64,000 nt of DNA, from NCBI GenBank assembly GCA_964420285.1, contig CAYQTE010000003.1, positions 75,559 through 139,558 of the forward strand. The letters are read 5' to 3'. The number at the start of each line of letters is the position of its first letter. Positions within the stretch are counted from its first letter, which is position 1. The notes beneath the pieces were generated by a model. That model did not search any database and was not told the DNA's origin. It saw only the letters and a program-made list of their open reading frames with translations. A program made the translations under genes and the position numbers. Source of the DNA: CAYQTE01 sp964420285 (GTDB lineage: Bacteria > Planctomycetota > Phycisphaerae > Tepidisphaerales > Tepidisphaeraceae). This document shows, piece after piece, positions 43,593 to 54,314 of this stretch.

Positions 43593-44488
43593 TCATCGCC
43601 GGGCAAGTGGCACAATTCGATGCCGACACAGCATCCGCCTCTTACCACACCTCCCGCAGCGGTGGGCGAGTGGACGGAAAGTTGCGGAAGAGCTGTTGGC
43701 CGGCATTTCGGGTTCTTTTGTCTGGCGCAGCAGGTATCGCGCTGGCTGGGGCGCTCATCGCGGCCGGACCGGCGAATCAGGCGACGACACTGCCGGCGGC
43801 CACGACCAGGGCAGCGGCGATCGCACCGGTGCCGCCGGTGGTGAGCAGTCCCCTGGATGCCGAGGAGATTCAGCGCGGTCCGGCGCCGGGCACGAGCGGG
43901 GCGGCGGCCGGACAGGCGGGCGGGTCCGCCGCGGTAACGACGGGATCGCCCGTCGGTCTGTTGCAGGTCACGCTTGCACTGCTGGGTGTCCTGGGGTTGA
44001 TCCTGGCGATGAAGATCGCGATGCGATGGCTCTGGCCGGGGGCGGCATCACAACGGGCGTCGCGGTCGGTGCGGGTGATCGCTCGCACGCCGCTGGGCAG
44101 CCGCTCGGCGCTGGTGCTGGTGCAAGTGGGCAAACGCCTGGTGGTCGTCGGGGATTGCGGGGCACAACTGTCGCCGATTTGCGAGATCACCGACCCCGAC
44201 GAGGTCGCGGGAATGCTCGGAGCGATTCAATCCGAACGGCTGGGATCGGCCTCGCGGCGATTTGCCGTCAGCCTTGGCCGGGCACAGGCGGATTTCGAAG
44301 AGGTGGACGGCCAGACGCTTTCGGAATCGACCGCAGACCCGGCAACCGAACCGGCGGCGGAGCCGTCGAGCGATTCGTCGCTGGAACCCGCCGAGCCCGA
44401 GGCGCTGGCGAACACGCGGCAGGAATTGCGCGGCCTGGCCAGCCGGGTGCGCACGCTGGCCGAACGCTATCGCAAGCCTTCGCCCTGA
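43589..44488 (+). CDS. fliO: Flagellar biosynthesis protein FliO
   Basis: 299 residues from GTG 43589 overlapping fliN. An N-terminal hydrophobic segment (VLLSGAAGIALAGALIAAG) that may be a signal anchor, an Ala/Thr-rich linker, a membrane helix near 125-145 (VTLALLGVLGLILAMKIAM), and the FliO core VLVQVGKRLVVVGDCG followed by an acidic C-terminal tail of about 80 residues. FliO helps assemble the FliP ring. Longer than most FliO proteins. Confidence 0.8.
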   Translation: MIIAGQVAQFDADTASASYHTSRSGGRVDGKLRKSCWPAFRVLLSGAAGIALAGALIAAGPANQATTLPAATTRAAAIAPVPPVVSSPLDAEEIQRGPAPGTSGAAAGQAGGSAAVTTGSPVGLLQVTLALLGVLGLILAMKIAMRWLWPGAASQRASRSVRVIARTPLGSRSALVLVQVGKRLVVVGDCGAQLSPICEITDPDEVAGMLGAIQSERLGSASRRFAVSLGRAQADFEEVDGQTLSESTADPATEPAAEPSSDSSLEPAEPEALANTRQELRGLASRVRTLAERYRKPSP

Positions 44489-44561
44489 TCGGGGCGGATG
44501 AAACCGGGGCACTGCCCAACTCGTCACTTTCTTCAAAATTGAGAAAATCGGATTTTCCTTA

Positions 44562-44590
44562 AAGACAACGGCGGGCCGGCCGTGTATACT
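44562..44590 (+). promoter_or_regulatory. Possible internal promoter before fliP
   Basis: AAGACA (44562-44567), 17 nt, TATACT (44585-44590), within an AT-rich 124-nt gap between fliO and fliP. It gives a leader of about 16 nt including the SD AAGGA (44601-44605). It could supply extra export-gate transcripts. Confidence 0.45.
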
Positions 44591-44612
44591 GCCAAACTTC
44601 AAGGACGGACCG

Positions 44613-45521
44613 ATGAGAATGGATGCTCACACGAGTCCCCGCGGGCGCATCGCGCGTTATCTTGTCATTGCATTTGGAATCTGTGCGTGGTGGATGAACG
44701 CCTCGTGCGCGTGGGGTCAGGAAACACTGAGTGACAGCTCGCCCGAACCGCGAATCGCCACGGCCGTCAGCGCACCGGGCGCGATGCCAGGTGGGGCCGC
44801 AGAGGCGGCGGGGACTCCGGCAGCGGGCGGGGCAACACTTCCCGGAATCGGCCAGCTTCCCGATTTGAGCAACCGGCAGAACGTCTCGACCGCCATGCAG
44901 CTTGTCATCCTGTTGACGGTGCTGTCGCTGGCGCCGGCCATCCTGCTGATGATGACCAGCTTCACCCGGATCGTCATCGTCCTGTCACTGCTGCGTCAGG
45001 CGATGGGGGTGCAGCAGTTGCCTCCCAACCAGGTGCTGGTGGGGCTGGCGATGTTCATGACATTTCTGGTGATGGGCCCAACGCTCAGCAGCCTGGAGCG
45101 CGACGCTGTGTCGCCGTATCTCAAGGGGGATATCGATCCCTCGACGGCCCTGGCGCGCGGGCAGGTTCCGCTGCGGGAGTTCATGATCAAGCAGATCAAG
45201 GCCGGTGGAAACGAATCGGATGTGGATTTGTTCATGGATTTCGCACACCAGCCACGTGCGAAGACTTTTGGTGATGTGGGGACGATGACGCTGGTTCCGG
45301 CGTTCATGATCAGCGAACTCAAGACGGCGTTTCTGCTGGGGTTTCGCGTCTATCTGCCGTTCCTGATTATTGACATGGTGATATCGTCGGTGCTGATCAG
45401 CATGGGAATGATGATGTTGCCGCCGGTGCTCATTTCGTTGCCCTTCAAGCTGCTCTTGTTCGTGCTGGTCGATGGGTGGCACTTGATAACGGCGAGCCTG
45501 ATGGGTAGTTTTGCGACGTAG
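44613..45521 (+). CDS. fliP: Flagellar export gate protein FliP
   Basis: 302 residues. Signal peptide (VIAFGICAWWMNASCAWGQ), a Ser/Ala linker of about 50 residues, then the core: LVILLTVLSLAPAILLMMTS, FTRIVIVLSLLRQAMGVQ, and the C-terminal FLLGFRVYLPFLIIDMV / KLLLFVLVDGW. FliP forms the pentameric export gate with FliQ and FliR. Start ATG 44613 with good SD. Confidence 0.95.
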   Translation: MRMDAHTSPRGRIARYLVIAFGICAWWMNASCAWGQETLSDSSPEPRIATAVSAPGAMPGGAAEAAGTPAAGGATLPGIGQLPDLSNRQNVSTAMQLVILLTVLSLAPAILLMMTSFTRIVIVLSLLRQAMGVQQLPPNQVLVGLAMFMTFLVMGPTLSSLERDAVSPYLKGDIDPSTALARGQVPLREFMIKQIKAGGNESDVDLFMDFAHQPRAKTFGDVGTMTLVPAFMISELKTAFLLGFRVYLPFLIIDMVISSVLISMGMMMLPPVLISLPFKLLLFVLVDGWHLITASLMGSFAT

Positions 45522-45604
45522 GCGGATTGGGTCCGCCCGTCGCCACGGATTTGGCGAGGCCGGCCGGGAGGCTGGCACGGCACTCAGGGAAGGGTGTGCA
45601 GGTC

Positions 45605-45874
45605 ATGTCGATCACAATCGATCAGGCAACAGACCTGATCCGACAAGCTCTGATCATGGCGTTGATTGTCTCCAGCCCGATGCTGGTGATCGGTCTGGTT
45701 GTCGGCGTGGTTGTCTCCCTGATTCAGGCGGTGACGCAGATTCAGGAGCAGACGCTGAGCTTCATACCCAAGATCGTGGCGATGGTGTCGGCGGCGGTGA
45801 TGCTCATGCCGTGGATCGGTCATCGCCTTCTGGAATACACCACGACGATGCTGTCGTATGGGCGGTTGCCATGA
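45605..45874 (+). CDS. fliQ: Flagellar export gate protein FliQ
   Basis: 89 residues from ATG 45605 (MSITIDQATDLIRQALIMAL). Two membrane helices and the conserved loop SLIQAVTQIQEQTLSFIPK. The stop overlaps the fliR start as ATGA. The 83 nt after fliP show no structure. Confidence 0.95.
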   Translation: MSITIDQATDLIRQALIMALIVSSPMLVIGLVVGVVVSLIQAVTQIQEQTLSFIPKIVAMVSAAVMLMPWIGHRLLEYTTTMLSYGRLP

Positions 45875-46647
45875 CGGTGCAGTCGCTGCTGGATTCGCTG
45901 CCGGCCTATGTGCTGGTGTTCTTCCGCGTGGCGGCGGCGATGGTGTTCGCGCCGCTGATCGGCAGCGTGCGGATACCGCGGCTGGTGCGCGTGATGCTGG
46001 CGATGGTGCTGGCGGCCGGCCTGGCGCCGTGCGTGCCGCCGCCGGTGCGGTGGCCCGGCGATACATGGTCGCTGGCGGCGGGAATCGCCGGTGAGATTCT
46101 GTTCGGGTTTGCGATGGGAATGGCGATGAATTTCGTGTTCATCGCGGTGCAGTGGGCCGGTGAGATCATCGCCCAGCAGATGGGTTTGACGCTGGCGGCG
46201 GTGTTTGATCCGTCGACCGGGCAACAGGGTACGGTGATGAGCGATCTGTATTTCATGATGACGCTGACGGTGTTCCTGGTGCTGGGCGGACATCACGCGT
46301 TGCTGATCGGCGTGTGGAAGAGCTTTGACGCCTTGCCGCTGCTGAGTGTCGGGATCGACGCTCATGTTTTCGATCTGCTGGTGCGGCTGCTGCACGCCTG
46401 CACGGTCCTGGCGTTTCAACTGGCAGCGCCGGTGCTGGTGACCATGCTGGTGGTCGATCTGGCGCTGGGATTCATCGGCAAGACGATGCCGCAGATCAAC
46501 GTGATGTCGGCCGGTGTGTCGATGCGCGGCCTGGTGTCGATGGTGGTGGTCCTTGTCGGACTGGGCCTGACGGGCAGCGTGATCGGGAAGGCGATCGAGC
46601 GATCGATGTCGGTGATCATTTCGAGTTGGAGCACGGTTCACGGATGA
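45871..46647 (+). CDS. fliR: Flagellar export gate protein FliR
   Basis: 258 residues from ATG 45871. Six or more membrane helices with VLVFFRVAAAMVFAPLIG, GEILFGFAMGMAMNFVFIAV and QMGLTLAAVFDP, typical of FliR. Builds the export gate with FliP and FliQ. Confidence 0.95.
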   Translation: MTVQSLLDSLPAYVLVFFRVAAAMVFAPLIGSVRIPRLVRVMLAMVLAAGLAPCVPPPVRWPGDTWSLAAGIAGEILFGFAMGMAMNFVFIAVQWAGEIIAQQMGLTLAAVFDPSTGQQGTVMSDLYFMMTLTVFLVLGGHHALLIGVWKSFDALPLLSVGIDAHVFDLLVRLLHACTVLAFQLAAPVLVTMLVVDLALGFIGKTMPQINVMSAGVSMRGLVSMVVVLVGLGLTGSVIGKAIERSMSVIISSWSTVHG

Positions 46648-46680
46648 GTTCATTGCGATTCGAGCCCACGGACGGGTGAC

Positions 46681-47793
46681 ATGGCCGAAAACGAGATGGG
46701 AGAAAAAACCGAGGCCCCGACGCCTCGCCGCCGGCAGGAGGCGCGCGACGCGGGCAACTTCGCGCGAAGTCCGGACCTGACGGCGTCGGCGCTGCTGGTG
46801 TGCATCCTGATCCTGCTGCGGTGGTACGGCCTGAATCTTCTGGCGGCGATGCGGAATCTTCTGGCGACGATGCTGTCGGCATCGTCACTCGGCGACGTGC
46901 GCGGACTGTTCCTGTCGCAGATGCTGGTGCGGTCGGTGGTGGGGATTGCCCTGGCGGCGGCGCCGCTGTTTGGCGGGGTGTTGCTGGTGGCGGTGGGGCT
47001 GAATCTCCTGCAGACGGGGTTCTATTTCAATCCCACGCGTTTGCAGCCCAATTTCATGGCGCTCAATCCGCTCAAGGGCCTGGGGCGGCTGCTGTCGTTC
47101 CGCGGGCCGACGCTCATGCGGCTGGGGACAAACATCCTCAAACTGACGATGGTGGGGTGGGCGGCGTGGTCGGCGATCGACACCCGGCTGGGTTCGATCA
47201 TCCACGTGCAGCAACTGGAATTCGCGCAGATTTTTTCGCTGGGGGCGGGCGTCGTCTACTCGATCGCCATGCGCATCGGAATCGTACTGCTGATCCTGGC
47301 CCTGGTCGATTACACCTACCAGCGATTCAAAATCGAGCGCGATCTCAAGATGAGCAAGGCTGAGGTCAAGGAGGAGATGAAGTCTCACGACGGCGATCCG
47401 GCCGTGAGGATGCGACGCAAACAGTTGATCTTTCAGCGGGCGCGCGAGCGGCTGAAGAAGACGGTTCCCAAGGCCCAGGTCGTGGTGACCAATCCCACGC
47501 ACTACGCGGTGGCCCTGGATTACGAGCCGGCGACGATGCATGCGCCGATCGTCGTGGCCAAGGGCGCCGGCGTGCTGGCGCATCGCATCCGCGAACTGGC
47601 GGTGGAGAACGGGATTCCCATCGTCGAACGGGCCCCGCTGGCGCGGGCGATCTACCGCATGGTCCCGGTCGGCCGGGCCATTCCCGAACAGTTTTATTCC
47701 GCCGTCGCCGAGATTCTTGCCTATGTCTACCAGATCACGGGCAAGACTCCGCCGGCCAACGCGACGCCGATACCGGCGCCGGCCACAATGTAA
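46681..47793 (+). CDS. flhB: Flagellar export switch protein FlhB
   Basis: 370 residues. Starts GEKTEAPTPRRRQEARDAGN, four membrane helices, then the cytoplasmic domain with the self-cleaving motif VVVTNPTHYAVAL (Asn271-Pro272). Cleavage changes substrate specificity from hook to filament proteins, with FliK. Basic SKAEVKEEMKSHDGDP precedes the cleavage site as in the family. Confidence 0.97.
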   Translation: MAENEMGEKTEAPTPRRRQEARDAGNFARSPDLTASALLVCILILLRWYGLNLLAAMRNLLATMLSASSLGDVRGLFLSQMLVRSVVGIALAAAPLFGGVLLVAVGLNLLQTGFYFNPTRLQPNFMALNPLKGLGRLLSFRGPTLMRLGTNILKLTMVGWAAWSAIDTRLGSIIHVQQLEFAQIFSLGAGVVYSIAMRIGIVLLILALVDYTYQRFKIERDLKMSKAEVKEEMKSHDGDPAVRMRRKQLIFQRARERLKKTVPKAQVVVTNPTHYAVALDYEPATMHAPIVVAKGAGVLAHRIRELAVENGIPIVERAPLARAIYRMVPVGRAIPEQFYSAVAEILAYVYQITGKTPPANATPIPAPATM

Positions 47794-47830
47794 GAACGAT
47801 GCGAGAACGGTTTAGAAACAAGGTTTGATT

Positions 47831-49930
47831 TTGACGGCCGTAACGACCAACCCGATCCTCCAGAAGATTCACGCCAATCGCGGCATGATCTTCCCGTTGG
47901 CGTTCATGAGCCTGCTGCTGGTGATCCTGATCCCGTTGCCGACTCAGGTTCTGGATTTCCTGCTCATCTGCAATCTGACGCTGTCGGCCATCATCATGGT
48001 GACGACGATCTACGTGCAAAGCCCGCTGGATTTCAGCGTCTTTCCGTCGCTGCTGCTGGCCATCACCATGTTCCGCCTGGTGCTCAACGCCGCGACCAGC
48101 CGCCTGATCCTCACGGCCAGCGGCACCGACACGGCCGTGGCACTGCACTCGGCCGGCGAAGTCGTGCTGGCGTTCAGTTCATTCGTGACCGGCGGCTCGC
48201 TGGCGGTGGGCGTCATCATCTTCATCATCATCGTGGTGATCCAGTTTGTGGTGATCACGCGAGGCGCCACGCGCATCTCGGAGGTGGCGGCCAGGTTTAC
48301 GCTCGACGCGATGCCGGGCAAGCAGATGGCCATCGACGCCGACCTGAACGCGGGGATCATCAACGAAGGCGAGGCGCGAAACCGCCGCGAGAAGATCAGC
48401 CACGAGGCGGATTTTTACGGCGCCATGGACGGCGCCAGTAAATTCGTCCGCGGCGATGCCGTGGCCGGCCTGGTCATCACCTTCGTCAACGTGCTGGGCG
48501 GATTGTACGTCGGCATGGTCGAGCACGGCTGGACGCTGATGAGTTGCTTGCAGTTGTACACAAAACTGACCATCGGCGACGGGCTGGTGAGCCAGATACC
48601 GGCGTTCATCGTGTCGCTGGGGGCGGGCCTGATCGTCACGCGAACCAGCGGCAAATCGAATCTCGGCGATGAGATGCTCGCCCAGGTATTTGCCAAGCCG
48701 CGGGCGCTGGTGATCGCCGCCGCGTTCCTGGCGCTGATGATGCTCACTCAACTGCCCAAGCTCCCGCTGATCGTGCTGGGATCGAGCTGCGCCGGGCTGG
48801 CGTGGATTCTGTCGGCCGGAGATCGTCGCGCGGCGGCAGCCAGCATCGTGAAGGAAAAGGAAAAAGCCGCCAAGAAGGAGCCGGAAAAAGTCGAGAAACT
48901 CCTCGATCTGGACGCGATGGAGCTGGAACTGGGTTACGGCCTGGTCCGCCTGGTCGATGCGGCCAAGGGCGGCGATCTGCTGGACCGGATCGGGATGGTC
49001 CGCCGGCAGATGGCCATCGACCTGGGCATCGTCGTGCCGCCGGTGCGCGTGCGCGACAACATCCAACTGGGCGCCAACGATTACGCGATCAAGATTCGCG
49101 GGCAGATCGTCGCCAAGGGCGTCACCTATCCGGAGCAGTTCATGGCGATGGACAGCGGCGCGACGACCGGTCCCATCGTCGGCGCCACGGCCACCACCGA
49201 ACCGGCGTTCGGGCTGCCGGTCTATTGGATCACCGAACCCCAGCGACAGCAGGCGGAGGTGCTCAATTACACCGTGGTCGAGGCGACGGCCGTCGTCGCG
49301 ACGCATCTGACCGAAGTGATCAAGTCGCACGCCTTCGAGTTGCTGACCCGGCAGGACGTGAAGAACCTGCTGGAGCACCTCAAGGCCAAATCGCCGGCGG
49401 TGGTCGAGGAAGTGATTCCAACGCAGATCAAGCCCGGTGAGTTGCAGAAGGTCATGCAGAACCTTCTGCGCGAGCGCGTCCCGGTGCGAGATCTGGAGAC
49501 GATTCTCGAAGTGCTGGGCGATTATGCGGCGCGGACCAAGGATCTGGACGTGCTCACCGAATACGTCCGCAACGCCCTGGCCCGCGTCATCTGCAAGCAG
49601 TACGTGGACGACAAGGATCGCCTCTGGTGTCTGACGGTGGACCCGGCCATGGAAGAGCTCATCAATGGCCACCTGGAACGCGGCGAACGCGGGACCACCA
49701 ACACCTTGCCGGCGCAGACCACGCAGCAGATTTCCCAGCAGATCGCGGGCAAGGCGACGGAATTGACGCAGACTGGCCGCAACGCGGTCGTGCTCTGTTC
49801 GCCGCAGGTGAGATCGGCGCTGCGGCGGATGATCGAAGGCAGCCTGCCGCAGGTTGCGGTGTTGGCATACAACGAAATCGTGCCGGACGTGGCCGTTGAG
49901 GCGGTCGGTCTGGTGGGCATGGGCGGCTGA
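47831..49930 (+). CDS. flhA: Flagellar export protein FlhA
   Basis: 699 residues from TTG 47831, chosen because AAGG (47820-47823) lies seven nt upstream; TTG 47825 is in the same frame. Eight membrane helices and the FHIPEP motif from RRREKISHEADF-like sequence to GAMDGASKFVRGDAVAG. The cytoplasmic domain has a Lys/Glu-rich linker (KEKEKAAKKEPEKVEK) and FlhA_C ending VEAVGLVGMGG. Nonameric export receptor. Confidence 0.96.
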   Translation: MTAVTTNPILQKIHANRGMIFPLAFMSLLLVILIPLPTQVLDFLLICNLTLSAIIMVTTIYVQSPLDFSVFPSLLLAITMFRLVLNAATSRLILTASGTDTAVALHSAGEVVLAFSSFVTGGSLAVGVIIFIIIVVIQFVVITRGATRISEVAARFTLDAMPGKQMAIDADLNAGIINEGEARNRREKISHEADFYGAMDGASKFVRGDAVAGLVITFVNVLGGLYVGMVEHGWTLMSCLQLYTKLTIGDGLVSQIPAFIVSLGAGLIVTRTSGKSNLGDEMLAQVFAKPRALVIAAAFLALMMLTQLPKLPLIVLGSSCAGLAWILSAGDRRAAAASIVKEKEKAAKKEPEKVEKLLDLDAMELELGYGLVRLVDAAKGGDLLDRIGMVRRQMAIDLGIVVPPVRVRDNIQLGANDYAIKIRGQIVAKGVTYPEQFMAMDSGATTGPIVGATATTEPAFGLPVYWITEPQRQQAEVLNYTVVEATAVVATHLTEVIKSHAFELLTRQDVKNLLEHLKAKSPAVVEEVIPTQIKPGELQKVMQNLLRERVPVRDLETILEVLGDYAARTKDLDVLTEYVRNALARVICKQYVDDKDRLWCLTVDPAMEELINGHLERGERGTTNTLPAQTTQQISQQIAGKATELTQTGRNAVVLCSPQVRSALRRMIEGSLPQVAVLAYNEIVPDVAVEAVGLVGMGG

Positions 49931-49944
49931 CAGGGAACTTGTCC

Positions 49945-51188
49945 ATGAAATCGCAGGATGGTTCAGTGACGGGAGTTCAGACGTTCAGCGGCCGGACAAT
50001 GGCGGAGGCGCTGGCGCGCGTCAAGGAAGCAATCGGCCCCGACGCGGTGATCGTGCATGTGCGGACGATCCAGAGCCGTCAGTGGCTGGGATTGCGGAGC
50101 CGGCCGATTGTGGAAATTACCGCCGGCCGTCGGCAGGCTCGACGGCCCGAACGGGGGCGCTCGACAGTCGGCTCCGCCGCCGGCGGGGCGGTTGCGCCGC
50201 CGTTGGTTGCGGCCGGCGCGATGAAGACGCCCGGCGTTACGTATGAACCGTCGCCAGCGGCCCGGCCGGGGAAGTCGCTGCTGGAACAGCCCGCCGGGCA
50301 GGCCGCCATGATGATCGGGATTCAGCAGGAAATGAGCAGCCTCAAGACACTGGTGAAAGACCTGGTGACGCAGGAGCAGCGCAAGCGCATGCCGCAGGTG
50401 CCCGACGATTTGTTCGAGCATTACATGCGCCTGGTCGAAAATCACGTCGCCGAGGAACTGGCCGGCGATCTGGTGCGGGCCCTGCAGCGCGAACTCAAGC
50501 CGACGGAACTGACGCAATCGAATCTCGTGACCGCAAGGCTGGTCGAGCAGATCGAGAAGATGATCCCGGTCTCCGGCCCGATCAAGCGGACCAAGGCGGT
50601 CGGCCCGCACGTGGTGGCGCTGATCGGGCCCACGGGCGTGGGCAAGACCACCACCATCGCCAAGCTGGCCGCGAATCTGAAACTGCGCCAGCGCCACACC
50701 GTGGGACTCATCACCATCGACACCTACCGCATCGCCGCCATCGATCAGCTCCGCAAATACGCCGAGATCCTGGGCTCCACCGTCAAGGTCGTCTCCACTC
50801 CCGAAGACATGACCGAGGCCATCCGATCGATGCAGGATTGCGAGTACATCCTCATCGACACCGCCGGCCGAAGCCCCAACGACGTGATGAAACTCAACGA
50901 GCTTCGCCAGTTCCTGACGGCGGCGCAGCCGGATGAAGTGCATCTGGTGCTCTCGACGACGGCCAGCCAGGCGTGCGTCGATCTGGCGGTGCAGCGGTTT
51001 GGCGAGGTGCGCGTCGATCGGATCATCTTCACGAAACTGGACGAGGCGGCGTGCGTGGGCGTGGTGCTCAATGTGATACGCAAGGTCAACAAGAGCCTGT
51101 CGTACGTAACCACCGGACAGGACGTGCCCGACGACATCGAAGTGGGCCTTGGCCGTGATCTGGCCCGGCTGATTCTGGGGGGTGCGAA

Positions 51189-51192
<4 letters not shown>
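49945..51192 (+). CDS. flhF: Flagellar GTPase FlhF
   Basis: 415 residues from ATG 49945. N-terminal B domain TFSGRTMAEALARVKEAIGP, a variable middle, then the SRP-type NG domain: GPTGVGKTTTIAKLAANL, DTYRIAAIDQLR, LIDTAGRSPND, FTKLDEA. FlhF fixes flagellum position at the pole and starts assembly. Overlaps flhG by 4 nt. Confidence 0.96.
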
Positions 51193-52096
<904 letters not shown>

Positions 52097-52100
<4 letters not shown>

Positions 52101-52351
52101 AGTCGATGGTCATGCGTGTCGCGGTGGTTTCGGCGCTGGGAGCGTTTTCGCTGTGCCTGCTGATCGGCGGGCTCGAGGCGGATAATCCCTTCACCACGAC
52201 GGTGTGGCGGGCGCTGGTGGCCATGGGCGGCACTCTGGTTATCGGACTTGTCCTGGGCGAAATGGCCCGCAGGATGATCGCGGAGAGCGTGGCCGATGAA
52301 ACAAAGAAATCCGAAAATAGTTCAACGAAGGTAACCGAATCGGACCGATAA
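52097..52351 (+). CDS. Small two-helix membrane protein of the flagellar operon
   Basis: 84 residues from GTG 52097 overlapping flhG as GTGA. Two membrane helices (VAVVSALGAFSLCLLIGGL and ALVAMGGTLVIGLVLGEMA), then a polar Ser/Lys/Glu tail. No known family. Tight coupling between flhG and fliA suggests it belongs to the flagellar system, perhaps membrane recruitment of FlhF/FlhG. Confidence 0.7.
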
Positions 52352-52419
52352 ACGGAAGTGGCTCATTGTGGAGTCGGCTTCCGGCGAAACACAGGAACCC
52401 ATAGCGAGGCGTCAAGGGA

Positions 52420-53247
52420 ATGAAAACCTCAATCAAGACCCACGGACTGGGGACGGCGGCAACCAGGCCCAATCGTCCCGACATCAAGGAAATCTGGATT
52501 CGATACAAGCAGAGCAAGGAGGAAGCCCTGCGCAACATCCTCATGGAGAACTATCTCCATCTCGTCCGCTACAACGCCGAACGCATCCACGTCAAGCTGC
52601 CCGACGAGGTCGAACTGGACGACCTGATGTCGGCCGGCATTTTCGGCCTGATGGACGCGATCAACGCTTTCGATCTTGAACGGGGCGTGAAGTTCGAGAC
52701 CTATTGCGCGCCGCGCATCCGCGGCGCCATCCTCGACGAACTGCGCTCGATGGACTGGGTTCCCCGCCTGGTCCGATCCCGCGCCCACAAGCTCGAGAGC
52801 GCCACCAAGGGCCTGGAAGTCGAACTCGGCCGCAGTCCCACCAACGACGAAGTCGCCAAGCGCCTGAAGGTTTCGATGGGAGAGTTTGAAAAAATGGCCA
52901 AGGATGCCAGTGCGGTCGGATTGGTGTCGCTGTCGCGCAAGTGGTTCGAGACCGATTCCAACAAGGACGTGCGCGAGATCGACGTTCTGGAAGACAAGCG
53001 CGGCGCCGATCCGGTGCGCGAGATTCAACGCAAAGACCTGAAGGAACTCATCACCAAGGGCCTGTCCCGGGCCGAGCGGCTCATCATCATCCTCTACTAT
53101 TTTGAAGAGATGACGATGAAGGAAATCGGCGCGACGCTCGATCTGAGCGAAAGCCGCGTCAGTCAGATGCACAGCTCGATCCTGGCCCGCCTCAAGGCAC
53201 AAATGGCCGACCGCAAAAAGGAATTCCACGCTGTGCCGTCGGCATGA
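52420..53247 (+). CDS. fliA: Flagellar sigma factor FliA/WhiG (sigma28)
   Basis: 275 residues. Region 2 with LRNILMENYLHLVRYNAERI, DDLMSAGIFGLMDAINAFD and TYCAPRIRGAILDELRSMDW is diagnostic of FliA/WhiG. Region 3 VELGRSPTNDEVAKRLKVS; region 4 ILYYFEEMTMKEIGATLDLS. It should transcribe late genes such as flagellin, which are not in this window. No anti-sigma FlgM gene was seen. SD AAGGGA directly before ATG 52420. Confidence 0.95.
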   Translation: MKTSIKTHGLGTAATRPNRPDIKEIWIRYKQSKEEALRNILMENYLHLVRYNAERIHVKLPDEVELDDLMSAGIFGLMDAINAFDLERGVKFETYCAPRIRGAILDELRSMDWVPRLVRSRAHKLESATKGLEVELGRSPTNDEVAKRLKVSMGEFEKMAKDASAVGLVSLSRKWFETDSNKDVREIDVLEDKRGADPVREIQRKDLKELITKGLSRAERLIIILYYFEEMTMKEIGATLDLSESRVSQMHSSILARLKAQMADRKKEFHAVPSA

Positions 53248-53252
53248 CACGA

Positions 53253-53272
53253 AGATTTCAAATTTGAAATCT
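53253..53272. repeat. 20-bp perfect AT-rich palindrome
   Basis: AGATTTCAAATTTGAAATCT is perfectly self-complementary and lies between the convergent ends of fliA and the secreted-protein gene. Related to the AATTTGAAATTTGAG motif at 9704-9727. It could be a regulator site, a bidirectional transcript end or a dispersed repeat. Confidence 0.55.
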
Positions 53273-53324
53273 GAGAGTCCCCATATCGGAATTTCGCGAT
53301 CTGAATCCCCGCACTCGCCGCCGG

Positions 53325-54314
53325 TCAGTGCCCTGTCTTTGGCGCCGGCTGGGACGGGAATGGAGACCACGAGGGGATGGGCGGTGACGTTGACGCCGGC
53401 TGCGGGGTAAACGGACTCCAGGATGGAACCTGGGTAAACGGACTCCATGAAGGGACGGGCTTGGATGTCGTGGCCGGCGCCTGGGTGTATGGACTGCTTG
53501 TCACAGCGCCGGCGCCGAAGTACGGATAGGCCGTATACGCTCCATAGAACGGATATCCGTCGTAGTAATAGTCAGCGTTATTGGCGTAGTTGCTGTTGTA
53601 CAACTCGCGCAGGTGCTGAAGTCGCTGGGCCTCGGCGGCTTCGCCGCTTTTGATAAGCTCGCTCTGGAGATCCGCGTCCGCTGATTCCAGATTGCTCTGG
53701 GCCGTCGCCAGGTCGCTCTGGGCGGACTTGTATTGGGGATCATCCCGCAGATCGGTATTGAGTTGCCCCTCGATCGTTGTCCAGTGCGAACTGGCCTCGG
53801 CCAGTCGCTGCATCGCCTCCTTGTAACGGGGGTTCTGATCCAGGGCGTCCTCCTCCATGTGGTGCAGCCGGGCCGCGTATTCCATCTTTGCCTGCGCCAG
53901 ATCCGTCCGATCGACATCCTCCAGATCAACATGGCTGATATCCGGATCGAGCGCCCCGGCCACGTGGTCGATCTCCTGCTGAAGTTCGATGTAATTCGGA
54001 TCGGCGTGCAGTGAAGCAACCGCCGCCGCGCGGATGTCGTTGACATCCTTGGCCGCCGCGTCCACCTCGGCCCGGGCATGGACAGTCTCCGGCGCCGTTT
54101 CATATTTCTTACGAATCTGCACCGCCGCCAGGCGCAGATTCGCCTGTGCCTGCGAATACGCCTGCTGCGCCGCCTGGGCGCGGGCCATGGCATCGGCCAG
54201 ATCCCGCGGCGATGACTTGCCCGACGCCGCCTGTCCCGCCGCGACCGAAACCACGACCACAAGGCCCAGTAAGCCCACCAACCCGCAACCGAGATGCCGA
54301 ATCGAGCGCGACAT
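53325..54314 (-). CDS. Secreted coiled-coil protein with PSWSPF repeats
   Basis: 329 residues from ATG 54314, with GGAGG six nt upstream. Signal peptide (GLVGLLGLVVVVSVAAGQA), then a helical region (about 35-235) with repeated Ala/Gln and D-L/A patterns (AQAAQQAYSQAQANLRLAA, SDLATAQSNLESADADLQSE), a Tyr-rich linker (YYYDGYPFYGAYTAYPYFG) and three PSWSPF repeats near the C-terminus. Probably a periplasmic or envelope structural protein. No family recognised. Confidence 0.7.
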   Translation of the reverse strand: MSRSIRHLGCGLVGLLGLVVVVSVAAGQAASGKSSPRDLADAMARAQAAQQAYSQAQANLRLAAVQIRKKYETAPETVHARAEVDAAAKDVNDIRAAAVASLHADPNYIELQQEIDHVAGALDPDISHVDLEDVDRTDLAQAKMEYAARLHHMEEDALDQNPRYKEAMQRLAEASSHWTTIEGQLNTDLRDDPQYKSAQSDLATAQSNLESADADLQSELIKSGEAAEAQRLQHLRELYNSNYANNADYYYDGYPFYGAYTAYPYFGAGAVTSSPYTQAPATTSKPVPSWSPFTQVPSWSPFTPQPASTSPPIPSWSPFPSQPAPKTGH

